47,293 bases of DNA from Rubripirellula sp. (GTDB lineage Bacteria > Planctomycetota > Planctomycetia > Pirellulales > Pirellulaceae). Below, in pieces: positions 18,759 to 27,098 of the stretch. The translations under genes were made by a program, and so were the position numbers. Position 1 is the stretch's first letter. Each line of letters starts with the position of its first letter. The stretch spans positions 1-47,293 of the forward strand of contig JAPKCI010000021.1 of the NCBI GenBank assembly GCA_028823035.1, written 5' to 3'. The notes beneath the pieces were generated by a model. It had not been told where the DNA came from, did no database searches, and saw only the letters and a program-made list of their open reading frames with translations.

Positions 18759-18824
18759 TGGTCAATCGTGCTGAGAGACGTGGTCAATCGTGCTGAGAGA
18801 CGTGGTGAGTCGTGCTGAGAGACG
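18759..18824. repeat. 22-bp tandem repeat, three copies
   Basis: TGGTCAATCGTGCTGAGAGA plus CG occurs at 18759, 18781 and, with two changes, at 18803. It lies between the terminator and the convergent cytochrome gene and does not encode protein. Confidence 0.95.
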
Positions 18825-18922
18825 ATTGGACGGCAACCAAGTCTGTTGCAAATTGGCGTGGGATGTGTGATCGCTAGCCTAAGACAAGTTTCTGTGATCA
18901 CCAAGTTTCTGTCCCCGGGTCA

Positions 18923-20092
18923 CTATGGTCTGACGCGAATCCAATGGTCGTGAAATTTGATGCCCTGTTCTTGTGCCACGAGTGGCATGTGGCATTCAAT
19001 GCAATTCGATTCGGGCGACACTGGACACAATGTGTGTGCTGCATCTGTCTCGTCATGGCAATTGATGCAATTCTGTTCATGCTCTTTCTTGCTGACGTCA
19101 TGGACTGACCGGTGAGGGTTATGGCAGGTGCTGCAAGTCATTTGTCGACTTGACTCTAGATAGCATTTGCTGCGTAGCATGCCAATAGGCTGAAAGCGGG
19201 TGAGTGTATCTGGGTAATCACGGAGTTCCTGCTTGGTGATGCTGCGTGGAAGACGATGGCAATCGCCGCAAAGTTGGATTTCGGATTCGACGTCCCAGGT
19301 GTCCGCACCAACGGAGTACCGAGGTGGTTTGGGGCTGCTGCGTGCCAGTCGAACATGTTCACTGCCGGGGCCATGGCATTTTTCACAATTGACGTTTGCC
19401 ACAAGATTGTCGATTCGGCCCTCGCTGATGGTGCCCGTAGTTGTGTGGCAGTACACACACCTTTGCGTGATTTCGCCCTGGGTGATGTCACCAAACTTTT
19501 CAAGTTCACGCGATGGACTTTTCTCGCCATGCCCTACGGTCAAACCAATGCGATCATTCGGATAACAGCTGACACGGTGTTCGATCCCTTCGGTTATCCC
19601 AACGGGTGGACGGTTTAATGTCAGAAACGTTTGAGCGTTGTGGCCCGAGCCTAGGACATATTCAATGGGAAACGAAGGTGGCTGGTTGACGCCCGGCAGC
19701 GATGCAGTCAGATTTCCCTGATCGTCTTTCGAGTACTCGTAGATGCCGTAATCTTTACCGGCATCAAATGTCTGACCGTCAAAAATGGCTGGCAGGCCAG
19801 TGTCGATGACTTTGGCAAATGTTGATGCATGGCCATGCATGGCATGCTGTTCAAAATTTTCCAGATGACATTCTGCACATTGTTGCCGACCGACGTAGGT
19901 CGCACCCTTTGCCGCCGCCGGTTTCAGGGATACAGGTGGGGAAGAGGCTGGTTGTGCGTCCAGTCGACCGTTGGATGCTGCTGGGTCATCCGCTATTGCC
20001 CTGTTGTTGAGTTTGAAACCGTTCACGTAAATCAGCACGCCGACGGTCAGCGTGGCGAGGCTTGCGATGGGAATCAATCTGATGATGTTCAA
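18923..20092 (-). CDS. Seven-heme cytochrome c
   Basis: 389 residues. The only usable start is TTG at 20092, with GGAGA eight bases upstream. Residues 7-24 form an uncleaved-looking membrane anchor or signal (PIASLATLTVGVLIYVNG). Seven CxxCH heme sites begin at residues 72 (CAECH), 212 (CVYCH), 236 (CEKCH), 275 (CGDCH), 320 (CSTCH), 342 (CINCH) and 364 (CIECH). The layout resembles periplasmic multiheme cytochromes of the DmsE/NrfB/cytochrome c554-like kind, with extra histidines (AMHGHAS, HDHW) that could be distal ligands. It should carry electrons outside the inner membrane. It is divergent from the TPR gene at 20608 and shares a 515-bp intergenic region with it. Electron donor and acceptor are unknown. 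Confidence 0.88.
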   Translation of the reverse strand: MNIIRLIPIASLATLTVGVLIYVNGFKLNNRAIADDPAASNGRLDAQPASSPPVSLKPAAAKGATYVGRQQCAECHLENFEQHAMHGHASTFAKVIDTGLPAIFDGQTFDAGKDYGIYEYSKDDQGNLTASLPGVNQPPSFPIEYVLGSGHNAQTFLTLNRPPVGITEGIEHRVSCYPNDRIGLTVGHGEKSPSRELEKFGDITQGEITQRCVYCHTTTGTISEGRIDNLVANVNCEKCHGPGSEHVRLARSSPKPPRYSVGADTWDVESEIQLCGDCHRLPRSITKQELRDYPDTLTRFQPIGMLRSKCYLESSRQMTCSTCHNPHRSVHDVSKKEHEQNCINCHDETDAAHTLCPVSPESNCIECHMPLVAQEQGIKFHDHWIRVRP

Positions 20093-20607
20093 TAGGTGTC
20101 TCCAAGGCGTGGCAGCAGACTGAATCCGTTGTTCGCCACGTCTTCATTCTGTGAGAATCAAGACTACCTCACAAGAACGGAATTCGGAAAATCCCGCGGT
20201 AAGGAACAGAAACTTACCACGGATCAAATCTGCGTTAGAGAAAATAACTCCGTTGCCGTTGATTCCAATTGTTTTATAGAAATGCCGTCCACCATGTTGC
20301 GACGTGCTCCGCTGTGTTTATCAAACAGCGGCGTTATCCTCAGTGTATCATTGAGGTGGAAGGTCGCCGTACCCGTCCTGATCGTTGCGGCTTTCTGAAA
20401 CACGACTTATGCTGACCTGTGGCGACGGATTTGAAGCGGGACACGCCAGGGGGTAATCCATCAAGTCCTGGCTCCAGTAAGCAAGGTTGAGATGCCATGA
20501 GCAGATGTTTTGCACGCGGTACAGAGCTTGATTTAACCAGACGGCCAACGTGCGAGCTTGTTCAAACCCGGGGTGGGTACAGGATTGATGTGGATGGAGG
20601 ATTGATG
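20093..20607. other. Shared divergent promoter region of cytochrome and TPR genes
   Basis: No accepted gene. It holds the ribosome sites of both flanking genes and a hairpin CCGCTGT (20309-20315) / ACAGCGG (20325-20331) with a nine-base loop. No clear -35/-10 pair was identified. GGATGGAGG ending at 20600 serves the plus-strand start. Confidence 0.4.
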
Positions 20608-22095
20608 ATGTACAACAGAATTTTGGTGATCACCTCGAGAAGAGGGGGGCCAACTGCAGTTCTTTTCGGGTTGTGCGCTCTAATGGTGTGCGCTTTGACA
20701 CTCGGTTGCCAGTCACAAACCAACGAATCATCGGCAGTGGGCAGAGGCGAGGATGGGACCGCTGTCTCGGGCACACAACCAACGGAAGTTGCATCAACAG
20801 AGTTGGATAGAAAGCCGGCAGTCGGAACGTTAGGGATTTCCGGCGATTCAACGAACGCTGCAAGAACGGACCTGCAAGAAACCTCGGCTGCAGGGGAGCA
20901 ACCGGAAATCGCAGTTGATCAGTTGCGTGAATCTGCTCTGCAGGCACTGGGTGATGGACAAGATGACGTGGCATTTCAGCTCGTCCGAAAAGCGATGCGG
21001 CTGGATCCTGAAAATCCGCAGGTTGTCTTTCTGTTTGCCATGGTTCTTGGTGATCGGCATCGATATGCAGAAGCGATCCAGATACTACAGAAACTCGCCG
21101 ATCGAGATCCCGCAACCCGTCTGCCAGCGTTAGGGCAAACGACCGAATGGATGGTGGAAGCTGGCAGGTATGGTGAGGCCGAGCAGCAGTATCGAAGCAT
21201 CTTGAAAGAAGTTCCAGATGCCTTGATGGTGCATCATCGTTTGGGCCAGTTGCTGTTGCAAAGTGGGCGGCGGACAGAAGCTGCGAAACACTTTGAGTAT
21301 CTTTCACAGTTTGGGGAATTGGATCAGGAGGAATTGAGGTCTTTGTTGATTCGCTCACAGGCATTTCCCGGTGATGATCAGTTCACGAGGTTCGCGCCGT
21401 TGACCAATCTTGCGGTCTGTCGACAGGAATTGGCAAACGGAAAAATCGATCAGGTACTGGATCTGTTGAGTGAAGGTGGTAACGAGAATTCGAACGCGGA
21501 ACTTGCACTACTTGCTCGTCTTCGTGCAGTACGGAGCGACATGGACGGCGTGCAGGGATGGGTTCAGCAGGAACGAATGAGTGATGTCAGTGCCGATGCC
21601 TGGTACGCCAAGGGCTGGGTTGCGATGGAGCAACAGGATTACCCACAGGCAGTTGGCTGCTTTTGCAGGGTCCTGCTGATTGATCAAACCGACGCAGATG
21701 CCTACCGAATGTTAAGCCAGGCGTTAAAGAAAAACGGTGATCCGAGCAGAGCACAGGTTGCTGCAGCCAGGGCAGAATTGGTGGAACAAACGAGAGTGAT
21801 TGGTGCCGATCTGGTTGGGGAAGAAAACCGGGATCGTGAGTTGATCTCGAAATTGATTGCTCTGTTGAATAGGCTCAATCGACCCCTTGAGGCGTTTGGC
21901 TGGCAGAGTGTTGATCTTGTTTACGCAGTTGAGGCCGCGGCCATTTCCGAAACGCAGGCGCAAGCAACCTTTGAAATGATTGGACGACAACGCGCACAAC
22001 TTGTAAACTCGGGGCAGCACACGCTCGACCCTGCATTCGTGCTTTGCGGATTGGCTTCAGATGCTCTGGATCCGACACGTATTCTATCCCAGTGA
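20608..22095 (+). CDS. TPR-only lipoprotein, paralogue of the N-terminal half of the ASPIC proteins
   Basis: 495 residues from the second of two adjacent ATGs (20605, 20608); GGAGG at 20596-20600 is spaced seven bases from 20608. Signal peptide with basic residues and lipobox TLGC (Cys34), then a serine/glutamate-rich linker and TPR-like repeats (QALGDGQDDVAFQLVRKAMR, RYAEAIQILQKLADRDPATR, RYGEAEQQYRSILKEVPDAL). It aligns by eye along its whole length with the TPR half of the next gene (shared IGQ/LGQ-x-x-EWxxE, HxLGQLLLQSGRRTEAA, AKGWVAMEQQDYPQAV) and stops at the matching point where that protein enters its FG-GAP half. It therefore lacks the propeller and ASPIC parts. It may be a genuine short partner or a truncated duplicate. 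The 132 bp to the next gene fit an operon. Confidence 0.75.
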   Translation: MYNRILVITSRRGGPTAVLFGLCALMVCALTLGCQSQTNESSAVGRGEDGTAVSGTQPTEVASTELDRKPAVGTLGISGDSTNAARTDLQETSAAGEQPEIAVDQLRESALQALGDGQDDVAFQLVRKAMRLDPENPQVVFLFAMVLGDRHRYAEAIQILQKLADRDPATRLPALGQTTEWMVEAGRYGEAEQQYRSILKEVPDALMVHHRLGQLLLQSGRRTEAAKHFEYLSQFGELDQEELRSLLIRSQAFPGDDQFTRFAPLTNLAVCRQELANGKIDQVLDLLSEGGNENSNAELALLARLRAVRSDMDGVQGWVQQERMSDVSADAWYAKGWVAMEQQDYPQAVGCFCRVLLIDQTDADAYRMLSQALKKNGDPSRAQVAAARAELVEQTRVIGADLVGEENRDRELISKLIALLNRLNRPLEAFGWQSVDLVYAVEAAAISETQAQATFEMIGRQRAQLVNSGQHTLDPAFVLCGLASDALDPTRILSQ

Positions 22096-22149
22096 CCAGG
22101 GCCGGTTCGTGGATGGTCGCGGTTGTCCCCGAAGAGATTTGTTTTGAAC

Positions 22150-22184
22150 GATCAGCGGGCAGTTCGTTATTCCGTTCGCTGATC
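22150..22184. repeat. Inverted repeat between the TPR paralogues
   Basis: GATCAGCG (22150-22157) and CGCTGATC (22177-22184) can pair across 19 bases. There is no T-run, so it is not a clear terminator; it may be a leader element of the next gene. Confidence 0.4.
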
Positions 22185-22227
22185 AATGCGGTGCTTGGGA
22201 GTTTGAAACGCCCACTGATAGGAAGGC

Positions 22228-25200
22228 ATGTCTATCTCTCGTTCTGTTGCGTTGAATAATCCGAAGATCAAGAACCAGCGGGCCTTTGCTCTGGTCTTGC
22301 CGAGCGTTTGGACTTTGTTGGCGCTGGTTTTGACTGGATGTCATTCTCGGGAACAAGAAGGCTCTGCCGACTCTTCCATTGAATTCGAGGAATCTTTGGC
22401 AACCGCGGATAACTCATCAGCCGCGGTGGTCAATCCTCGATTGGCCGGTCCTCGATCGGCCAGGGGCGAATTGTCCTCACCCAGTTTTGAGGCTGAGTCT
22501 GTGGTGGACACCTCGCTGTCAGGCTCAGATGCTGACGACCGAACGACAAAGGTGGCGATAGCAAACGAGTTGATCAACGCTGGCAAACTTGCTGAAGCAT
22601 CGCAATTGTTGAAACGCATGCTGTTGGTAGACCCAGATGATGTGCAGGTCCTGTTCATGAGTGCCCGACTGGCGGCAGATCAGGGTGAACTCGCCGAGGC
22701 AATCGAACTGCTGCGGGAGATCCCCGAAGGCCACCCTGAAGCGGGGTTGCCGGCCATAGGGCAATCTGCGGAATGGTGCTTGGTTTTGGAGCGATATGAC
22801 GAAGCGGAAATTCAATATCGCAAACTCCTTGCAGCAGCGCCCGATGTGGTTCCCGCGCTGCGGCAGTTGGCATTTTTGTTGAATCGACAGGGTCGCCGTC
22901 AGGAAGCGGCTGTTCTGGTTCGGCAACTCTGCGTGATTGGTGATGTGCTGCAGGATGAGTTGCATTCACTCATCGCTCTCGGTGACGCGATGTACGACAG
23001 TCCTGCGAATGTCGTTGCTAATGCTGGTCAACGGACATCCAATGGCGTTCGACACTATTTGCCGATATCGCCGTTTGGCGATGCGCGGAAAGCGTTTCAA
23101 GAGAATGACTTTGAACAGGTGATGGAACTGTTGCGTCCATCGATTGAATCTTCAACAGCACCACCGGCAATGGTGGCTTTGTTTGGACGTGCTGCTTGCG
23201 AACAGCAGGACGATTCGGCGGTTCACTGGTGGCAGCAGCAACTGCCAGCGGGAATCGAAGAGTTTGCTGACTATTGGGCTACGCTTGGCACATTGGAATT
23301 AATGGAGCAACGATACGAGTCTGCAGTTCGGGCATTTGCTGAGTCGCTGATGCGGGATGGTACTGACATGGATTCGATGAGCCGGATGCGCCAGGCACTG
23401 GGATCATTAGGAAAGGAAACCGAGGCACAACTCTGGTTTGATCGTTGGACGCAGACGCGGGCGGTGATCGACGCCAACAATGCAGTCGCCGCGACGAAAG
23501 TTCCAAACCCTGTGGCGGTCGAAACATTGGCGTCGGAATTGGATCAGCTGGATCGTCCGCTCGAAGCTTTGATGTGGCGCGTTGTCAAAACACAGACGCA
23601 ACAGGGAGCAGCCGAAGCGATATCAGCTTTAGGTCAGCAGTATCAACAATTGCTTCGGTCTCAGCAGCCGTTTCCCGATCCAAGTTCGCTTAGGTGTGGT
23701 CTGGATTTACAGCGATATCCACTCCCCAACGCAGGTGCGCTTCCTCGGCAGGGTTTTGTTGAGCCGGTTGTGGCGGGGGGTGACGGTGGTGAAAGGGTGA
23801 TCCCGGCTGTTTTTGAGAATGTTGCGGGAACGACCGGTTTGTCGCATGTGTATCGAGTTGCTGGGGAACCGATCAAACGCCATTATTCGATCCATCAAAC
23901 ACTCGGCGGTGGTGTTGCCATTCTTGACTACGACCGGGATGGTTGGCCTGACATGTACTTTGCGCAGGGAGGAAGCGATCCTCCGCAGTTCCAGGGAAAA
24001 CTTTACAATCAACTTTTTCGAAATCAAGGAAAGGTACTTGTCGAAGTCGCGACACAATCCGCTGCCGACGTGCGTCAATATTCACTTGGCGTCGCAGCTG
24101 GTGACTGGAATCAGGATGGTTTTCCTGATCTTGCGGTCGCAAATATCGGCACTTGTCTGCTGCTGACCAACAATGGCGATGGAACATTCACCGAGAGAAG
24201 TCTGGAAAAAACTGCCGATTTTGAACGCGTCCCTGCTTCAATTTGCATTGCCGACGTGACTGCCGATGGTCTGCCTGAGGTCATTCAGATTGGATATGTC
24301 GACGACCCTGATATGTCGATCAAGCCACCATTGAATGACAATGGTAATGTCTCGATCACTGTTGCGCCAAGTAATTTTGGTGGCGCGATTGATTGTCTCT
24401 TCAAGAACCTCGGCGATGGTGATTTTGCGTATGAGGGGCTGACTGATCTGGCGGATGCCCGCACAGGTCTCGGTATCGTCGTAGCCGACTTTGACCAGCA
24501 GTCCGGCAACGAAATCTTTATCGGGAATGACTCTTTACCTAATCGATTGTGGAAACTGGGCGTTGAAAGTCAGTCCGTGGGCCGGCAAGTCGACTTGGCA
24601 CCTGTGTTGGGGTGTGCCTATGGGTTCAGTGGTGGAGCAACAGGTGCGATGGGAATAGCGGTTGCCGATTTTGACGGAGATTCCAGAATGGATTTTCACG
24701 TAACTAACTACGAGAACGAAAGTTCAAACCTTTACATCAAACGTGATCGGGCATTCCAGGACCGTAATCGCCAGTACAAATTGGGTGAGTCGTCGCGGGA
24801 ATGGGTAGGGTTTGGAACCCAAGCCATCGATTATGACCATGACAGTGACGTCGATCTGCTGGTTGCTAACGGACATCTGGATGACGCGATCAGCATACGT
24901 GGCACTTTTGCACAGCCGTTGCAATTGTTTTGTAATCGGGGCAGGACTTTTGAGGAGCTTGAGGTGACTGACGACACGGGCTACTGGAACGTGAAACATG
25001 TTGGCAGAAGCTTGGCAAGCTTGGACTTTGACCGTGACGGATTGACAGACGTTGTGATGACGAATGTCGAGGAACCCTCGGCTCTGATTCTGAATAGGAC
25101 ACGCACCCCGAATCATTGGTTGCAAGTTGCTCTGGTTGGTACCCTCAGTGATCGGGATGCTGTGGGCGCAGAGGTTGTTGTGAAGTTGACCAGTGGCGCT

Positions 25201-25401
25201 CTGCACGCGTGGAATGTGGCAGGCGACGGATACCTGTCTAGCAATGAAAAAGTCGTGTCATTTGGCTTAGGGAATGCTGCTTCCGTTGAACGGTTGACCG
25301 TGCGTTGGCCAAATGACACAACACAGATATTCAACGACGTCGCTGTTGATCAGCGATTGATCGTGATCGAAAACGAACCGCTATTGTTTTTGCAACACTG
25401 A
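22228..25401 (+). CDS. TPR + FG-GAP/VCBS + ASPIC/UnbV lipoprotein (CRTAC1 type), copy 2
   Basis: 1057 residues; ATG with AGGA just upstream. Signal peptide ends in lipobox VLTGC (Cys38). TPR-like repeats cover roughly residues 105-480 (KLAEASQLLKRMLLVDPDDV, ELAEAIELLREIPEGHPEAG, RYDEAEIQYRKLLAAAPDVV). The second half begins AVFENVAGTTGLSHVY and carries FG-GAP loops (LDYDRDGWPDMYFAQG, GDWNQDGFPDLAV, ADVTADGLPEVIQ, ADFDGDSRMDFHV, IDYDHDSDVDLLVANG, LDFDRDGLTDVVM), then ASPIC/UnbV (SDRDAVGAEVVVKL, VAGDGYLSSNEKVVSFGLG). The same architecture as the 13212 gene, and the same TPR half as the gene just upstream. Expected to be lipid-anchored in the envelope, calcium-stabilised, with a probable protein or glycan partner. 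Role unknown. Confidence 0.88.
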   Translation: MSISRSVALNNPKIKNQRAFALVLPSVWTLLALVLTGCHSREQEGSADSSIEFEESLATADNSSAAVVNPRLAGPRSARGELSSPSFEAESVVDTSLSGSDADDRTTKVAIANELINAGKLAEASQLLKRMLLVDPDDVQVLFMSARLAADQGELAEAIELLREIPEGHPEAGLPAIGQSAEWCLVLERYDEAEIQYRKLLAAAPDVVPALRQLAFLLNRQGRRQEAAVLVRQLCVIGDVLQDELHSLIALGDAMYDSPANVVANAGQRTSNGVRHYLPISPFGDARKAFQENDFEQVMELLRPSIESSTAPPAMVALFGRAACEQQDDSAVHWWQQQLPAGIEEFADYWATLGTLELMEQRYESAVRAFAESLMRDGTDMDSMSRMRQALGSLGKETEAQLWFDRWTQTRAVIDANNAVAATKVPNPVAVETLASELDQLDRPLEALMWRVVKTQTQQGAAEAISALGQQYQQLLRSQQPFPDPSSLRCGLDLQRYPLPNAGALPRQGFVEPVVAGGDGGERVIPAVFENVAGTTGLSHVYRVAGEPIKRHYSIHQTLGGGVAILDYDRDGWPDMYFAQGGSDPPQFQGKLYNQLFRNQGKVLVEVATQSAADVRQYSLGVAAGDWNQDGFPDLAVANIGTCLLLTNNGDGTFTERSLEKTADFERVPASICIADVTADGLPEVIQIGYVDDPDMSIKPPLNDNGNVSITVAPSNFGGAIDCLFKNLGDGDFAYEGLTDLADARTGLGIVVADFDQQSGNEIFIGNDSLPNRLWKLGVESQSVGRQVDLAPVLGCAYGFSGGATGAMGIAVADFDGDSRMDFHVTNYENESSNLYIKRDRAFQDRNRQYKLGESSREWVGFGTQAIDYDHDSDVDLLVANGHLDDAISIRGTFAQPLQLFCNRGRTFEELEVTDDTGYWNVKHVGRSLASLDFDRDGLTDVVMTNVEEPSALILNRTRTPNHWLQVALVGTLSDRDAVGAEVVVKLTSGALHAWNVAGDGYLSSNEKVVSFGLGNAASVERLTVRWPNDTTQIFNDVAVDQRLIVIENEPLLFLQH
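22434..22463 (+). repeat. 15-bp coding tandem repeat, two copies
   Basis: TCCTCGATTGGCCGG at 22434 and TCCTCGATCGGCCAG at 22449 match at 13 of 15 bases. They lie in the linker after the lipobox of the 22228 gene. Confidence 0.7.
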
Positions 25402-25523
25402 TGCTGCATTGACGCAGGTAGTAACTGTCTGGCACGGGTTCGGAACTGGAAATTGTAGGGCTGTGTTTGTAGGCGGGATTGTAGGCTGTTCTTGTAGCCG
25501 GACGTACGGATGACGTTGGCGTT

Positions 25524-26630
25524 TCAATCGCCATCCAGATGCCCAAACAGTGACTCTCGCACTTCCGGATCCCGGAGTTTCCAGATGACCGCATCAATGA
25601 AATAGTGGTGGATGTTGATAATCATCATGGTTGCCGTTCCTAGCAGAATCAGCGTGCTTGAGGGGTTCGCCAGGTGGACCCACTCAAGCACTTGAGTCCA
25701 TTCGAACGCGATGTAGCCAAGGGTGACCAGTGCGGCATAGTAAACCAACATGTGGATGGGCAGTCGTGATCTGCGGTGTTCGTTGATCTCCACTCTGGCT
25801 GGGAACATCAAGTATTGAAGGGCATGGAAAATCTGTAAAAGAAAAAATGCCTGAGGATAGATGTCGACCATCACATACCAACTGTACGTTGCCATCCAAG
25901 GAAGCCAGACGGTTGCCGGGATGGAACGTTTTTGTTCCTGCGACAAGAGATAGAATCCCCAAATTCCGGCAAAGAAAGAGACCAGAACCAGGACCCGGCA
26001 GGACGACATCAATGCCTTCATCAAGTAGGCTCCGGCGTCCTGTTGCGGAATCCACATTTCCAGTAACTGCATCGTAGCGCAGGCCCACGTCAGGTGGTAA
26101 GCGAATAAACTCAGAAATCCAAAGCGGATCAGCTTGCGGTGTGTTGGGTTCATTCGAAAGCCGCTCAGATAGGCAAAGCATGCTGTGGTTCCCCACGACT
26201 GCCCCATGTAGTGCCAGCCAAGAAACACGGGGGCCATACAATTCAGGACAAGCATGACCATCGGTTGCATGACTCCCGTCGTTGTCTCGGGATCTGTGTT
26301 TCGGGGAGCCCAGTAATACAGGTAGGCCAACAGTGCTATCGCCAGGGCGGGAAGGACAATCGTGACAAACGGATACTTTCGAAAGTTGGTGCGGCGGGAG
26401 TATAGAATTCGATACGACGCCATGAAGTGTGGACTATTGATCAGCAGGTCGGTTGCCAGATACAGGCTGACAAACCAGAGAACCTGATCCATGCTCGAGA
26501 TATTAAACGATCCATAAACGATGACAGCGATAGCGATCAGCAAGGAGAGTCCACCGCCGCAGAATAAATCAATCCGACGTTCGATGAGCGGTTGCAAGGT
26601 GGGGACGTTTGATTTTGCTTTTTGACGCAC
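25524..26630 (-). CDS. Polytopic membrane protein with membrane-edge histidines
   Basis: 368 residues, probably GTG start. About nine transmembrane helices are visible (e.g. LSLLIAIAVIVYG, FVTIVLPALAIALLAYLYYW, VMLVLNCMAPVFLGWHY, FGFLSLFAYHLTW, STLILLGTATMMIINI). Histidines fall at helix ends in short motifs: LINSPHFMASY, FLGWHYMGQSWG, FAYHLTW, LQIFHALQYLMFP, and INIHHYFIDAVIWKLRD near the C-terminus. Such a set could bind a metal or heme in the membrane, as in hydroxylase/desaturase-like enzymes, but the spacing does not match those families closely, so this is inference only. No family name recognised. Divergent from the 27099 gene across 468 bp. Confidence 0.75.
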   Translation of the reverse strand: MRQKAKSNVPTLQPLIERRIDLFCGGGLSLLIAIAVIVYGSFNISSMDQVLWFVSLYLATDLLINSPHFMASYRILYSRRTNFRKYPFVTIVLPALAIALLAYLYYWAPRNTDPETTTGVMQPMVMLVLNCMAPVFLGWHYMGQSWGTTACFAYLSGFRMNPTHRKLIRFGFLSLFAYHLTWACATMQLLEMWIPQQDAGAYLMKALMSSCRVLVLVSFFAGIWGFYLLSQEQKRSIPATVWLPWMATYSWYVMVDIYPQAFFLLQIFHALQYLMFPARVEINEHRRSRLPIHMLVYYAALVTLGYIAFEWTQVLEWVHLANPSSTLILLGTATMMIINIHHYFIDAVIWKLRDPEVRESLFGHLDGD

Positions 26631-27098
26631 GTGGTCGAGATCTCGTGTTGGCTGTTTTGTCTTGTATTCTTAATATAACGTTGCTGTAATGCCACCGTAA
26701 CGAAGCGGCAATTTTGGGGAACAAAGAAAAGTTGCCATCAAACATGATGGATTTTTGCTTTGCGGTCTCTCGGAGTTTGTAGAACCTTTCGTCGCAGTTG
26801 GCAAGAATTGGTGCGTGAGGCAGGCATCGTCGATGCCTCTTCGCTCTCTCTTGCCTGAGTCGCGTCCAAGCCAAGCAAGGGGGCAGAGTCTCAGGCAGTC
26901 GGGTGATTGCCGCAATTTCCTTGCTCAGTTGAAATTTCTCCTCTGGAAGTGCTTCTGAAACTGTTTCTGACAAGCATTCCCCGTTTGGATTATCGCTGTT
27001 TTGTTTTAGTACTGCCAAGAGTTCAGCTCTTTTGGCGAATCGTTAGTCCTGGGGCAATGTCTGTTCCGCTCAATTTGTTTCCGGTATCGATAGGTAAC
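26631..27098. other. Divergent intergenic region with nested inverted repeats
   Basis: No accepted gene. AGGCATCG-T-CGATGCCT (26822-26838) sits inside an outer pair GGCAAGA (26800-26806) / TCTTGCC (26849-26855). This could be an operator or RNA hairpin serving either flanking gene. No T-run follows. Confidence 0.4.

Noticed and set aside
22150-22184. Possible terminator between the TPR paralogues
   Set aside because: The stem is not followed by T residues, so it was listed only as an inverted repeat.
25455-25505. TTGTAGG motifs repeated four times
   Set aside because: Spacing (about 12-15 bases) and wording vary too much to call a tandem array; they may be a degraded one.
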